64,000 bases of DNA from Cyanobacteria bacterium OH_PDB_230. Its GTDB lineage: Bacteria > Cyanobacteriota > Vampirovibrionia > Gastranaerophilales > Gastranaerophilaceae. A program made the position numbers and the translations under genes. Position 1 is the first letter of the stretch; the number at the start of each line of letters is the position of its first letter. Positions 18,280 through 27,724 of this stretch are shown here, in pieces. Where the stretch lies: assembly GCA_023421795.1 (NCBI GenBank), contig JAEZSO010000002.1:930001-994000 (forward strand). Reading direction: 5' to 3'. The notes under the pieces are model-generated. The model did not search any database. It was not told the DNA's origin and saw only the letters and a list, made by a program, of their open reading frames with translations.

Positions 18280-18326
18280 GCCAATTTTAAATTCAAAATT
18301 TAATTATTTCTAACTAATATCTATCG

Positions 18327-20300
18327 TTACTGATGTTCAATAACCCATTTTTCGAGAATATTTTCGTCGATATCGTCCAGGAATCTCGAGGGTTTTGAAA
18401 GTACCATGCCTGTGGAGTAGTCGAACATATCTATCGGATAAGTTATATATAGATGAGTTTTGGCTCTTGTCACGGCTACATACATCAGCCTTAGTTCTTC
18501 GTCCAGTTCTTCTTCTGAATTGAACGAAAACACGGATGGGAACCTACCATCCACGGCTCCAATAATAAATACAGCCTTATATTCCAGACCTTTTGCGCTG
18601 TGGATTGTAGAAAGTGTCAAAAATTCATCTTTTGTTGTACCTTCTTTTACATCAATCATAGAACTGTCGGGAGGCTCCAGGGCCAAGTCGCTCAAGAAAT
18701 CTTCGAGGTTTGAATATCTGGAGGCCAGATATAGAAAATGCTCTAAATCCTTTAACCTTTTTGAAAAATCATCATATTTATTTGTAAGAATAGGTTCATA
18801 GTAAGAAATTACGGCTTCAACTATTTTTGAAGGTTCAAATAAATTCTGCTTTGATACAGCTATAAGCTCCAAAAGTTTTTTTATTGTGTCAGAGCTTTTT
18901 GATGGCAAGTAAGTTTTACTTACATCCAAATCAGGATTCGATAATATCGGGATTAACTTGTTTGCCGTTTGTGCGCCGACTCCTTCTAAAAGAAGCAGGA
19001 GTCTGTTGAAACTTATCACATCGTTTGGATTTAAGATTACTCTTAAATGTGCAATTATATCTTTAACGTGCGCTGTTTCTATAAATTTAAGCCCACCGAA
19101 TTTCTTGTAAGGTATGTTTCTCTTTGCAAACTCGATTTCAAGGTTATATGTCATTCTTGCGCTTCTTGCCAGAACGGCAATTTCATTTAAAGAAATATTT
19201 TCTTCTTCGCTCAGCTCCAATACCCTTTGAACGATAAATTCAGCTTCGGTTTGTATATCAGAAGAACATATAATAGCTGGTTTATTAGGGTTTTCAATTA
19301 CTGAAAAAAGATTTTTAGAATATTTTTCTTTTGCCTTTTTTAGTATTTCATTTGCTAAAGAAAGAATATTTTGAGAACTTCTGTAGTTTTGTTCAAGCTT
19401 GATTATTTTTGTATTTGGGAAAGTGTGCGGAAACTCAAGTATATTTTTAAAATTAGCACCTCTAAAAGAATAAATGCTTTGAGAGTCATCACCCACGGCC
19501 ATAACATTATTGTGCTCTGATGCCAAAAGCTTTATTATGTCTGACTGAATCGTATTAGTGTCCTGATATTCGTCGACCAGGATGTATTTATACTGGTTAG
19601 ATATTTTTTTTCTTAAATCATCATTTGATGATAACAAAATTTTTAAATACAAAAGCAGGTCATCATAGTCCAAAAGAGAATTTTCTCTTTTATAATTTGT
19701 ATATTCTTTTGATATTTCGTTTATTTTTTCAAGACAGTGCTCGAATTGTTTGTATTCATTTTCCAGAATGGATTGTGCTGAAAGGTTTTTATTTATTGCT
19801 TTAGAGTAAATATCTAGAATCGTATGTTTTTTAGGGAAACGTTTTTCCTGTTTACCCGTAACTCTTCCTCTAATGTGATTTATGACGTCTTCGCTGTCGC
19901 TTCTATCTATAATAGTAAAATTGTTTTTCAGTTCAAGGAAGTTTGAATATTTCCTTAAAATATAATTTGCAAAAGAGTGGAAAGTCCCTCCAGCAACCTG
20001 TTCGCATCTTGAATCAAGTATGATGCTTGCTCTTGATAACATTTCATCGGCTGCTTTTTTAGTAAAAGTCAAAAGCAAGATATTTTCAGGCTTTACTCCG
20101 CTTTCAATCAATCTTGCCACTCTGTATGTGAGAGTTTTAGTCTTGCCGGAACCGGCCCCTGCAATTGTTAGAATTGATCCTTCGGTTTTTAAGACAGCTT
20201 CAAGCTGAGCTGGATTAAGCTCTTTTTCGTAGTCAATTTTGTAATTGACAGCGGATGATGTTTTCTTTAAAACATATTTTTTTGTAACCAGATTTTCCAT
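18327..20300 (-). CDS. UvrD/PcrA-type superfamily 1 DNA helicase
   Basis: A 657-aa SF1A helicase. The Q motif and Walker A are LNPAQLEAV and IAGAGSGKTKTLTYR, Walker B is ILVDEYQDTNTIQ, motif III is AVGDDSQSIYSFRGA, motif IV is LEQNYRSSQ, and motifs V/VI lie in LSTIHSAKGLEYKAVF and LRLMYVAVTRAKTHLY. It unwinds DNA 3'-5' in repair and replication restart. An in-frame ATG at 20330 sits inside a TATAAT sequence, so I prefer the ATG at 20300. PcrA, UvrD and Rep cannot be separated from the sequence alone. No relation to the neighbouring genes is evident. Confidence 0.9.
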   Translation of the reverse strand: MENLVTKKYVLKKTSSAVNYKIDYEKELNPAQLEAVLKTEGSILTIAGAGSGKTKTLTYRVARLIESGVKPENILLLTFTKKAADEMLSRASIILDSRCEQVAGGTFHSFANYILRKYSNFLELKNNFTIIDRSDSEDVINHIRGRVTGKQEKRFPKKHTILDIYSKAINKNLSAQSILENEYKQFEHCLEKINEISKEYTNYKRENSLLDYDDLLLYLKILLSSNDDLRKKISNQYKYILVDEYQDTNTIQSDIIKLLASEHNNVMAVGDDSQSIYSFRGANFKNILEFPHTFPNTKIIKLEQNYRSSQNILSLANEILKKAKEKYSKNLFSVIENPNKPAIICSSDIQTEAEFIVQRVLELSEEENISLNEIAVLARSARMTYNLEIEFAKRNIPYKKFGGLKFIETAHVKDIIAHLRVILNPNDVISFNRLLLLLEGVGAQTANKLIPILSNPDLDVSKTYLPSKSSDTIKKLLELIAVSKQNLFEPSKIVEAVISYYEPILTNKYDDFSKRLKDLEHFLYLASRYSNLEDFLSDLALEPPDSSMIDVKEGTTKDEFLTLSTIHSAKGLEYKAVFIIGAVDGRFPSVFSFNSEEELDEELRLMYVAVTRAKTHLYITYPIDMFDYSTGMVLSKPSRFLDDIDENILEKWVIEHQ

Positions 20301-20365
20301 ACTTATTTCATAAATTACCTTAACTAACATTATACACGTTAGTCTAAAGATAAAAAAGTTTTAGT

Positions 20366-21268
20366 TTATAAGTTTAATTTAGCAGCTAATTTTGGAACCA
20401 ATAAATCCCAAGCTTCTTCTGAAGGGTGACATTTATCAAAAACAAAGTATTTTTCTTTTTTAATTTCGTTTCTGGAATTTAACAACTCTGAAACATATAT
20501 GACAATAAACCCTTTGTCTTTTAACCTGTTAATTAATTTTTTACTAGCGCTGTCGTAGACCAGAAAAACAAATTTGACCCCTGGATATTTTTCTTTTGCT
20601 AATTTCATTGATTCATCCATAAGCGCATAAAATAACTTATCATATTTTTTGTTTTTGACTTGTATGTTGGCAAATTCTTCTTCGATTACCCTAGAAATAT
20701 AGGTTTCCATATATAAAGTTGAAACAGGTTTGCTTTCAACTAATTTATTTTCTTCTAGTTTATAAACTATATTTGTATTTTCCGCCTGCGTCCAGGATCT
20801 ATATTTGTACAATCTATTTAAATGATCATTGATAAAAGTATAAATAATATATTCTGTGTCGGGAATATCTTTTTTTATGTCAGTTTCTTTTAATTGATAG
20901 TACATAAAAGGCAAACCGGTACCTGCAACTCCTCGATTATATACAGTTCTGTTTGTATAATTTGATAGTTTATATGAGAATGTTTGATTATTTTCTAAAA
21001 AGACTCCATAAGTATAGGAACAACCGAATAATATAATGGGTCTTTTTTTTAAATGTTTTGCACAAACGGGTCTGAATGATAAACCCTTCATCGAAAAACT
21101 TGATATTGCAAAATATCTATCTTCTTTTATTGAACCAACATGGCCTTTTCTTAATGAAAAAGAATCTTTATGCTGGTTATGTATTTGCGCATAAGCCAGC
21201 CATTCTATACTAAATAATAAAAACACCAGAATAAGTGAATTAATTAGTAGTATCTTCAAAGCCTTCAT
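20366..21268 (-). CDS. Membrane-anchored SGNH/GDSL-like hydrolase
   Basis: A 300-aa protein with one N-terminal signal-anchor (residues 5-27). The motif PIILFGCSYTYGVF puts a Ser at residue 84 in the position of the SGNH block I nucleophile. A later FINDHLNRL resembles block III (Asn), and FDKCHPSEEAWDLL (about 281-294) gives the Asp-x-x-His block V. It therefore looks like an envelope-facing esterase or acetylhydrolase, perhaps acting on polysaccharide acetyl groups. The Cys right before the Ser and the Cys in block V are unusual. It is followed, divergently spaced, by a radical SAM gene on the same strand. Confidence 0.7.
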   Translation of the reverse strand: MKALKILLINSLILVFLLFSIEWLAYAQIHNQHKDSFSLRKGHVGSIKEDRYFAISSFSMKGLSFRPVCAKHLKKRPIILFGCSYTYGVFLENNQTFSYKLSNYTNRTVYNRGVAGTGLPFMYYQLKETDIKKDIPDTEYIIYTFINDHLNRLYKYRSWTQAENTNIVYKLEENKLVESKPVSTLYMETYISRVIEEEFANIQVKNKKYDKLFYALMDESMKLAKEKYPGVKFVFLVYDSASKKLINRLKDKGFIVIYVSELLNSRNEIKKEKYFVFDKCHPSEEAWDLLVPKLAAKLNL

Positions 21269-21365
21269 TGACGAGAATAATCCTTAAATGAATATACAAT
21301 AATTTCATTTTATTTGTTTTGCAATAATGGTCAATTTGTAAATAAATATGTTAGATATCGGACAT

Positions 21366-23171
21366 TTAAATCCAAATCTTATCCCTGAATTTAGAAATGT
21401 TTTTGGTTCCGTATTTACATATGTACAAGAAAACTTTTTCTCGATAAGCAATGTTTTTATATTTCAGATTGCTCCAGTTCCAGCTCTCTGCCTTATATTT
21501 TTCTAATTCATTTAGTTCTTCTCTTGTCATTCCTTTAGTGGTCGAAAATCTGTAAGCAAAAGAGAATCCTGAACGGAATTTTTCAACTTTATTTATAGAA
21601 TATTTTTCTAAATCCTTAAAAATAGGTGCATTATCAAGAAGTACAAATTTACCTCCTGTTGAATGTGAGATTATGTTTTTGTTTTCTTTTAAGAAATCCA
21701 CGGTCTCTTTTGCTTCTTCAAGTGTTTCAGAAGGGAAGCCAAACATGATGAATAAATGATTCCAAATATCGGAATCAAAAGCATCCTGAAGTATTTTTTG
21801 TCTTTCTTTGGAGCTACGAACTTCGCCTTTGTTCATCAGCCCATATATTCTTTCATTAGCGGATTCAAAGCCCCACAGAATAAACCTCAACCCGGCTTTT
21901 CTTGCTAATTTAAACAACTCCGGAGTAAATTCTTTTTCCAGCCTTCCATATATGTAGAAATTCATTTCTAAATTTTCTTCAATAATTTTTTCTGATAGCT
22001 TTTTCAAGTATGCCGGGCTTATCGCTTCATCTACAAAATGAAAGTATTTTGCATCAAAGTTTTTTTGCAAATATTTTATTTCGCCTATGACCTGTTCAAC
22101 AGATTTTACTCCATACTTACTGCCAAAATGATGTGTGCAAAAAGCGCACTTTTTCCAATAACAGTTCCTGCTTGTTTGAATATTAAAAATAACTTCAGGA
22201 GTATAGTAAGCTTCTAGCGGGAAATTGCTGTAATTTGGAGGGGGCAGGTCTTTTAACTCCATAGGAGATTCTTCTTCGTTAATCTTTATTTCATTATTTT
22301 TAAGGTAAATTAGATTAGGGACTTTGCTTATCTCGATTTCTCCTTTTAGGTGTTTTAATAATTCAAGAATTGGCTTTTCTCCCTCGTTATACATAATAGA
22401 ATCCGCAAATAATTTAAAGAATTCAGGATTGTTAATCAAGGTGTCAGTATATCTTCCAAAAAGATTCCCGCCGATTGCGATGTGAGCGTTAGAATGTTTT
22501 TTAAGCATCATAGAAAGAGTTAATGCAGGCAACAATTGAGTGTAGTCACCTAAAGAAATACCTATAAAATCAGGATTATCTTTTAATAAGTCAGGTAGGA
22601 TTCTTTCGTAAAAATGATAAAAAATATTTCCTTCTTTATCTATGCAGTTAAAGACCAGTTCGTTTATGTTATTGTAGCTGTTTGCAACTACGTTTATAAA
22701 ATTTACCCTGGATGGATAATATAGTGAAGACAATATGTCGGTAGCTTTTTCTATATCTTTAAAAGCTTTTTCCAGAGCGTGTAAGTTATAAAAATCTTTT
22801 TTGTTTTTGATTGTTTCAAGTGCCGCGGGTAGTTTTTGCGCAATTTCATTGTATTCGTTTTGTTTAATTATTTTTTCAAGTTCACTAAATCTGTAGAAGA
22901 TATTTTGAAAATCTTTAGGAAAATCTTTTAAATCGTTTTTTTGCTTCCTTATTTCAATTATTTTTTTAATATTTGCCTGATAAATATTAGCCGATCTGTT
23001 TAATGAACCTAGTATAAATTCAGGAGTAAGAACCGTTTTATAAAATTCGATGTTTAAATCTTTAAAATTGACACCATATCCATTATTGCTAAGAATACTT
23101 TGGATTGCTGCAGGCGCAAGGTGAGGGTTAAACGGCATCCATTGAGGAGGGTATATTAGTGTACACTTCAT
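21366..23171 (-). CDS. B12-binding-type radical SAM protein
   Basis: A 601-aa protein. The N-terminus (CTLIYPPQWMPFNPHLAPAA) is the usual start of B12-binding radical SAM enzymes. After a long, partly helical insertion (about 60-180) comes the end of the B12-like Rossmann domain (DFIGISLGDYTQLLPALTLS). The radical SAM core begins near residue 335 with NCYWKKCAFC, where the spacing is C-x4-C-x2-C, not the classic C-x3-C-x2-C. Later blocks (FIMFGFPSETLEEAKETVDF) fit the TIM barrel. The substrate is unknown; relatives act in methylation or cofactor synthesis. The B12-binding His motif is not obvious. Confidence 0.75.
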   Translation of the reverse strand: MKCTLIYPPQWMPFNPHLAPAAIQSILSNNGYGVNFKDLNIEFYKTVLTPEFILGSLNRSANIYQANIKKIIEIRKQKNDLKDFPKDFQNIFYRFSELEKIIKQNEYNEIAQKLPAALETIKNKKDFYNLHALEKAFKDIEKATDILSSLYYPSRVNFINVVANSYNNINELVFNCIDKEGNIFYHFYERILPDLLKDNPDFIGISLGDYTQLLPALTLSMMLKKHSNAHIAIGGNLFGRYTDTLINNPEFFKLFADSIMYNEGEKPILELLKHLKGEIEISKVPNLIYLKNNEIKINEEESPMELKDLPPPNYSNFPLEAYYTPEVIFNIQTSRNCYWKKCAFCTHHFGSKYGVKSVEQVIGEIKYLQKNFDAKYFHFVDEAISPAYLKKLSEKIIEENLEMNFYIYGRLEKEFTPELFKLARKAGLRFILWGFESANERIYGLMNKGEVRSSKERQKILQDAFDSDIWNHLFIMFGFPSETLEEAKETVDFLKENKNIISHSTGGKFVLLDNAPIFKDLEKYSINKVEKFRSGFSFAYRFSTTKGMTREELNELEKYKAESWNWSNLKYKNIAYREKVFLYICKYGTKNISKFRDKIWI

Positions 23172-23376
23172 AAATAAACTTTCTTATCCAGATTCAACCT
23201 TTTATTATTGTATTAGTTTATCATAATTTGCCTATATTGGCTTAAAACAACTAATCTAAGCGCTAAAAGAAACACTAAGTTTTACGTTTTATTATATTTT
23301 ATGTGCCTTCATATATTTTGTTTTATAATAGTCTAATAAATTATAAAAAATTTGAAAGAAACAAGAACGGGTTTGT

Positions 23377-24102
23377 ATGAAAATAAAAGCAGAAAATCTA
23401 ATTAAAATATACGGTGATAGAACAGTCGTCAACGATATAAGTTTTGAAGTAAACAAAGGTGAAGTAGTTGGACTTTTGGGGCCAAATGGAGCCGGCAAGA
23501 CAACAACTTTTTACATGGTTGTAGGGCTGGTCAAACCTAACGGCGGAAAAGTATTTTTGGACGGTAAAGATCTTACAAAAGAAACGATGAACATCAGAGC
23601 AAAACATGGCATCGGCTACCTTCCTCAAGAAGCTTCAATATTCAGGAAATTATCTGTAGAAGATAATATAAAACTGGTCTTGGAAGTGAATGATAAGTTG
23701 AATGATGAACAAAAAGCCTTAAAGTTGGAAGAATTGCTGGATGAATTCGGTGTAAAAAAACTCCGTAAAGAATCAGCAGTTTCATTGTCAGGAGGAGAAA
23801 GAAGAAGGGTTGAGCTTGCAAGAGCTTTGGCAGCAAGCCCCGAGTTCATTCTGCTTGACGAGCCATTCACCGGTATCGATCCTATTGCGATAGGAGAGAT
23901 TAAAGAAAATATAAGAAAGCTTTCAGAAGAAAAAGGCTTAGGGGTCTTAATCACCGATCACAATCCAAAAGCGACTCTGTCTATTACAGATAGAGCTTAT
24001 GTGATATTTGACGGAAAGATTAAAATACAAGGTAAAAGCGAAGATGTGGCTGTGGATGAAGTTGCTAAACAATTCTACTTAGGAAAGGACTTTACTCTTT
24101 AA
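23377..24102 (+). CDS. lptB: LPS export ABC transporter ATP-binding protein LptB
   Basis: A 241-aa ATPase. Walker A is GPNGAGKTTTF (about residues 35-45), the Q-loop region reads GYLPQEASIFRKLSVEDNI, which is highly typical of LptB, the signature is LSGGERRRVELARALA, and Walker B is FILLDEPFTGIDP with the H-loop in ITDHN. It powers extraction of LPS from the inner membrane with LptF and LptG. Its stop overlaps the start of the permease gene (TAATG), showing translational coupling. A Gram-negative envelope is implied. Confidence 0.95.
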   Translation: MKIKAENLIKIYGDRTVVNDISFEVNKGEVVGLLGPNGAGKTTTFYMVVGLVKPNGGKVFLDGKDLTKETMNIRAKHGIGYLPQEASIFRKLSVEDNIKLVLEVNDKLNDEQKALKLEELLDEFGVKKLRKESAVSLSGGERRRVELARALAASPEFILLDEPFTGIDPIAIGEIKENIRKLSEEKGLGVLITDHNPKATLSITDRAYVIFDGKIKIQGKSEDVAVDEVAKQFYLGKDFTL

Positions 24103-25205
24103 TGAAAGTGAAATTGTTTGACAAATATGTCTTTACTCAGGTTCTATCAGCAGGTGCGGTTTGCGTTTTGCTTTTCATGGTAATTTGGATTGCTCCTGAA
24201 CTCCTGTTAAAAACTATACAACGTACTTTAAGCGGAATGTACACGGTCAAAATGGCCATTGATATTTTGCTTTATGAAATCCCTAAAATTTTAGGCAATG
24301 CCCTTCCCGTAGGCCTTTTGCTAGGTACTCTTTTCACGTTTGATAAAATGAGCAAGGATTTTGAGCTCACTACTTTTAGAAGCGTAGGGCTTTCTTTTTG
24401 GAGAATCTTGACGCCGGTGATTGTTCTTAGTGTTATGGTTTCCATTTTGTCTTTTGTTGTTCATGACAAGATGATTCCTTACAGCACGAAAAAATTAAAT
24501 GTCATAAAAAATGAAAATGAAGAATCTCATTTTGTTTTTCCACTGAAAGAAAAAAATGGAGAAATGGAAAGAATAATAATTGTTTCAAACTTTGATAATA
24601 CGACTATCAAAAACCTTGTTGTACTTAACTTCGCGGGAAAACAATATCTGGGTTCAAGTTTATTGGAAAGTATTTATATTGCCGACTATGCAAAATACAA
24701 GCCCGGCAGCTGGGTTTTGAACGATACCAAAAGGTATTTAATATCTCATGAGGGTATTTTTGAGAAAATTACTCAAGAAAAAAATATACAAATTCTTGCA
24801 GGAGAAAGAGCCGATAGTGCTTATAAACTTATGAAATATTCCGTAAAAAGGGATAGAGAACTTAATAATGATGAAATTTCTCAGTATATAAAATTATTAA
24901 AAAAAGAAAACATGGATGATGAATACAGGTTTATGCTGAATAAATATCTTCAAAGATTCACTCATTCAATTATCTGTGTGTTATTTGCAATTTTTGGATG
25001 TCTGCTTGGTTTTTCACAACCAAGAGAGCAGAGGCTTATTGGCTTTACTATTGCAGTAGCAACCATATTTCTGTATTATATAACGATGCCATTCTTTGAC
25101 CTTTTAGCGGAGAAGGGAATCTTGAGTCCAATAGTTACTGCATCTATTCAACCTATAGTTATTTTGTATGCCATAATCTGGTTCAAGAAGCATAAGGATT
25201 TGTAA
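24102..25205 (+). CDS. LptF/LptG family LPS export permease
   Basis: A 367-aa membrane protein with the LptF/G fold: three N-terminal transmembrane helices (about 10-110), a periplasmic beta-jellyroll domain (about 125-270) and three C-terminal helices (about 280-360). The start KLFDKYVFTQVLSAG and PKILGNALPVGLLLGTLFTF are typical of the family. It overlaps lptB by one base and is followed four bases later by the phosphodiester glycosidase gene. Only one permease is seen here; either the partner is elsewhere or this protein works as a homodimer. LptF and LptG cannot be told apart by eye. Confidence 0.9.
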   Translation: MKVKLFDKYVFTQVLSAGAVCVLLFMVIWIAPELLLKTIQRTLSGMYTVKMAIDILLYEIPKILGNALPVGLLLGTLFTFDKMSKDFELTTFRSVGLSFWRILTPVIVLSVMVSILSFVVHDKMIPYSTKKLNVIKNENEESHFVFPLKEKNGEMERIIIVSNFDNTTIKNLVVLNFAGKQYLGSSLLESIYIADYAKYKPGSWVLNDTKRYLISHEGIFEKITQEKNIQILAGERADSAYKLMKYSVKRDRELNNDEISQYIKLLKKENMDDEYRFMLNKYLQRFTHSIICVLFAIFGCLLGFSQPREQRLIGFTIAVATIFLYYITMPFFDLLAEKGILSPIVTASIQPIVILYAIIWFKKHKDL

Positions 25206-25208
25206 ATT

Positions 25209-26012
25209 ATGAAAAAATTTCTTGCTTATATGTTTGTTGTTTTTGCCTTTCTCATTACAGCTGCATTTCAAAATGAGAAAGATATTACTGTAACAGAGCC
25301 TAAACCTGGTGTCTACGTTCTTAAATTGAATACGGTTAAGTTAAAAGGATGTATTAGACCTTATTTTGTCAGAGATTTGACTACAAATAAAGATGTATAC
25401 GATTATACAAAAGCAAGACTTGTTGTTAATGCAGGATTTTTCGATCCTCAAAATCAACAGACCATATCCTATGTAACCGTTGACAGTAATTTGGTTCTTA
25501 ATCCTCAAAACAATTCAAGCCTGGTGAATAACGCTGTTTTAAAACCATATCTTGATAAGATTTACAACCGCTCAGAATTCAGAATCCTAAGTTGCGGAGG
25601 CGATCTTAAATATGATATTGCGCCTCATAATGCGCCTGTTGCTGATTCTTGTTATATAAAACACGCAATCCAAGGAGGCCCGGCTCTTGTTCCTGACTTG
25701 AGGCTGGAAGAGGAATTTTTCATACTCAAAAAAGATGGTAAAATCGTTTCTCAATCGGCATCATCATTGATGAAATATCCAAGAACAGCTATAGGAATCA
25801 AAAATAATAATGTTTATATAATTATTGCTACAACCCAAGCTCCTATGTCACTTGAAGATGTAGCGAACTTGGCAAAATCTTTGGATATGGAAAAAGCTAT
25901 GGCCTTTGATGGCGGCGGGTCAACGTCTTTAGATTATGACAATTTGCACATCATCTCTGATAAAGATTCTTCGGCACGAAAGTTAAAGTCTTTCTTGATA
26001 GTAACTGAATAA
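25209..26012 (+). CDS. Phosphodiester glycosidase family protein (DUF2233/NAGPA-like), exported
   Basis: A 267-aa protein with an N-terminal signal peptide (residues 1-20, then AFQNEKD). The NAGPA-domain landmarks are present: VVNAGFFDPQNQQ, AIQGGPALVPD, PRTAIGIKNNNVYI and MAFDGGGSTSLDY. The family cleaves N-acetylglucosamine from phosphodiesters, or related sugar phosphodiester bonds, outside the cytoplasm. It is probably cotranscribed with lptB-lptF/G, which fits a role in the cell envelope. The substrate in bacteria is poorly known. Confidence 0.85.
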   Translation: MKKFLAYMFVVFAFLITAAFQNEKDITVTEPKPGVYVLKLNTVKLKGCIRPYFVRDLTTNKDVYDYTKARLVVNAGFFDPQNQQTISYVTVDSNLVLNPQNNSSLVNNAVLKPYLDKIYNRSEFRILSCGGDLKYDIAPHNAPVADSCYIKHAIQGGPALVPDLRLEEEFFILKKDGKIVSQSASSLMKYPRTAIGIKNNNVYIIIATTQAPMSLEDVANLAKSLDMEKAMAFDGGGSTSLDYDNLHIISDKDSSARKLKSFLIVTE

Positions 26013-26076
26013 TCCTTGATTGGCGCTTGCTTTTATATTATTCTGTTAAAAGAATTGTATATTAGAGGGAATTAAA

Positions 26077-27174
26077 ATGCTAAGAGCAGGAATCGTTGGA
26101 CTTCCAAACGTAGGTAAATCTACACTTTTTAATGCGTTAACATCGTCAAAAAACGCGCAGAGTGCAAACTATCCGTTTTGCACAATTGAACCTAACGTTG
26201 GGGTAGTCACTGTTCCGGACGAGAGACTTTATATCCTTCAAGATTTGGTTAAAACGCAAGTTGTATTACCTACTGCGATTGAATTTGTTGATATTGCAGG
26301 ACTTGTGAAAGGTGCAAGCAAAGGAGAAGGTTTAGGGAATCAATTCTTGGCAAATATCAGAGAGGTCGACGCAATCATTCAGGTTGTAAGATGCTTTGAA
26401 GATGAAAACACGGTACATGTATCAGGCAAAGTTAACCCTATAGATGATATTGAAATTATAAACACTGAACTAGCCTTAGCTGATATGTCTTCTGTCGAAA
26501 AAAGAGTTGCAAGACTTACTAAACAGGTAAAAGGCGGGGATAAGGAAGCAGTTTTAGAAAATAATGTCCTACAAAAATTATATGATTTACTTTCAGAAGG
26601 TAAATTTATAAATATAAAAGAACACTTTGAAGGTGATGAATTAGAATTCGCTAAAAAGACTCAACTGATGAGTATAAAACCGGTTATTTACGCCGCAAAC
26701 GTATCTGAAAACGAATTATCCACAGGTAATGACTATGTGGAGAAGGTAAGAGAATACGCAAAAACTCATAATGCAGAAGTTGTTGTTATTTCGGCTAAGA
26801 TTGAAGAAGAGCTTGCAGAATTAGATAAAGAAGAAGCAAAAGCCTTTTTGGAAGAACTTGGAGTGGAAAATTCAGGCATAGAAAGAATGATTCGTTCAGT
26901 TTACCACCTGCTTGATTTAAGAACTTATATAACAGCAGGCGAAAAAGAAGTCAGGGCATGGACAATTCCTGCTGGAGCTAAAGCGCCTCAGGCAGCCGGT
27001 GTTATACATACGGATTTTGAAAAAGGATTTATTAGAGCAGAAGTCACAGGTTACGATGATTTTGTAAAATGTGGTTCTTACACTGTTGCAAAAGAAAAAG
27101 GTCTAACTCGTCTTGAAGGCAAAGATTATGTTGTCCAAGACGGTGACATCATGCATTTTAGATTTAATGTATAA
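26077..27174 (+). CDS. ychF: Redox-regulated ATPase YchF (Obg-like)
   Basis: A 365-aa P-loop protein of the expected length. G1 is GLPNVGKSTLFNALT (about residues 8-22), followed by ANYPFCTIEPNVGVV and the G3 block DIAGLVKGASKGEGLGNQFL. The C-terminal TGS domain ends in KGLTRLEGKDYVVQDGDIMHFRF. In the family the G4 motif favours ATP over GTP; here the corresponding stretch is IYAANVSENEL. It associates with ribosomes and the stress response. It is transcribed after a 64-base gap from the glycosidase gene. Confidence 0.95.
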   Translation: MLRAGIVGLPNVGKSTLFNALTSSKNAQSANYPFCTIEPNVGVVTVPDERLYILQDLVKTQVVLPTAIEFVDIAGLVKGASKGEGLGNQFLANIREVDAIIQVVRCFEDENTVHVSGKVNPIDDIEIINTELALADMSSVEKRVARLTKQVKGGDKEAVLENNVLQKLYDLLSEGKFINIKEHFEGDELEFAKKTQLMSIKPVIYAANVSENELSTGNDYVEKVREYAKTHNAEVVVISAKIEEELAELDKEEAKAFLEELGVENSGIERMIRSVYHLLDLRTYITAGEKEVRAWTIPAGAKAPQAAGVIHTDFEKGFIRAEVTGYDDFVKCGSYTVAKEKGLTRLEGKDYVVQDGDIMHFRFNV

Positions 27175-27184
27175 GCTTTAAATC

Positions 27185-27523
27185 TTAATCACCCGGTGAA
27201 TTTATAAATGTACTTATAATTGAGAATAATAACGCTCCGAAAAAGGCCGCCCAGAAACCTGAGACCTCGAAACCGTCCACAATACTTGAGGTGAACCAGA
27301 ATAAAAGGGCATTAATAATCAGTGTAAACAGTCCTAATGTTAATATGTTTATCGGGATTGTTAAAAATATCAAAACAGGTTTTATGAACATATTGATAAT
27401 ACCTAAAATCAAAGTTGCCCATAGCGCAGGGAAGAATCCTGATACGCCGATTCCGGGAAGTATCCAGGCAACGAATAAAAGTGCAAAAGCTAAAATAATC
27501 CATCTTAAAAGTAATGCTAACAT
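27185..27523 (-). CDS. Small four-helix membrane protein (DUF360/YvlD-like, phage holin superfamily IV)
   Basis: A 112-aa, very hydrophobic protein with four predicted membrane helices. The sequence from LRWIILAFALLFVAWILPGI through SGFFPALWATLILGIINMF and the later DGFEVSGFWAAFFGALLF matches the DUF360 pattern of YvlD-type proteins, in which a V-x-G-F-x-x-A motif repeats. The function is unknown; some relatives are induced by cell-wall stress. It lies convergent to ychF, and its upstream region carries a cluster of TTAGTAAT sites shared with the divergent gene at 27725. Confidence 0.85.
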   Translation of the reverse strand: MLALLLRWIILAFALLFVAWILPGIGVSGFFPALWATLILGIINMFIKPVLIFLTIPINILTLGLFTLIINALLFWFTSSIVDGFEVSGFWAAFFGALLFSIISTFINSPGD

Positions 27524-27555
27524 TTACTTACTCCTTAATCTTTATTTATACAATA

Positions 27556-27631
27556 TAGTAATAATTTTAGTAATTCATTACTAAAAGGAATAATTTTAAA
27601 AAAATTAACTCTTATCTTTAGTAATACTAAA
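27556..27631. promoter_or_regulatory. Cluster of TTAGTAAT half-sites (probable operator)
   Basis: Between two divergent genes lie TAGTAAT at 27556-27562, a perfect inverted repeat TTAGTAAT-TC-ATTACTAA at 27567-27584, and a second palindrome TTTAGTA-A-TACTAAA at 27617-27631. Five half-sites of one word within 76 bases are unlikely to be chance even in AT-rich DNA. They look like binding sites of a dimeric repressor acting on one or both neighbours. The regulator is not identified. Confidence 0.4.
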
Positions 27632-27724
27632 TATTACAAATTATTAATATGTAACCCTTTTTGTTAAAGGTTATCCAAACTGGCCAAAAATAACATATCA
27701 ACTTTATGGAAAAGGGGTGTATCT

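Noticed and set aside
27291..27584. Plus-strand 97-codon frame over the DUF360-like gene
   Set aside because: It is the antisense shadow of the four-helix membrane protein, which has clear family features.
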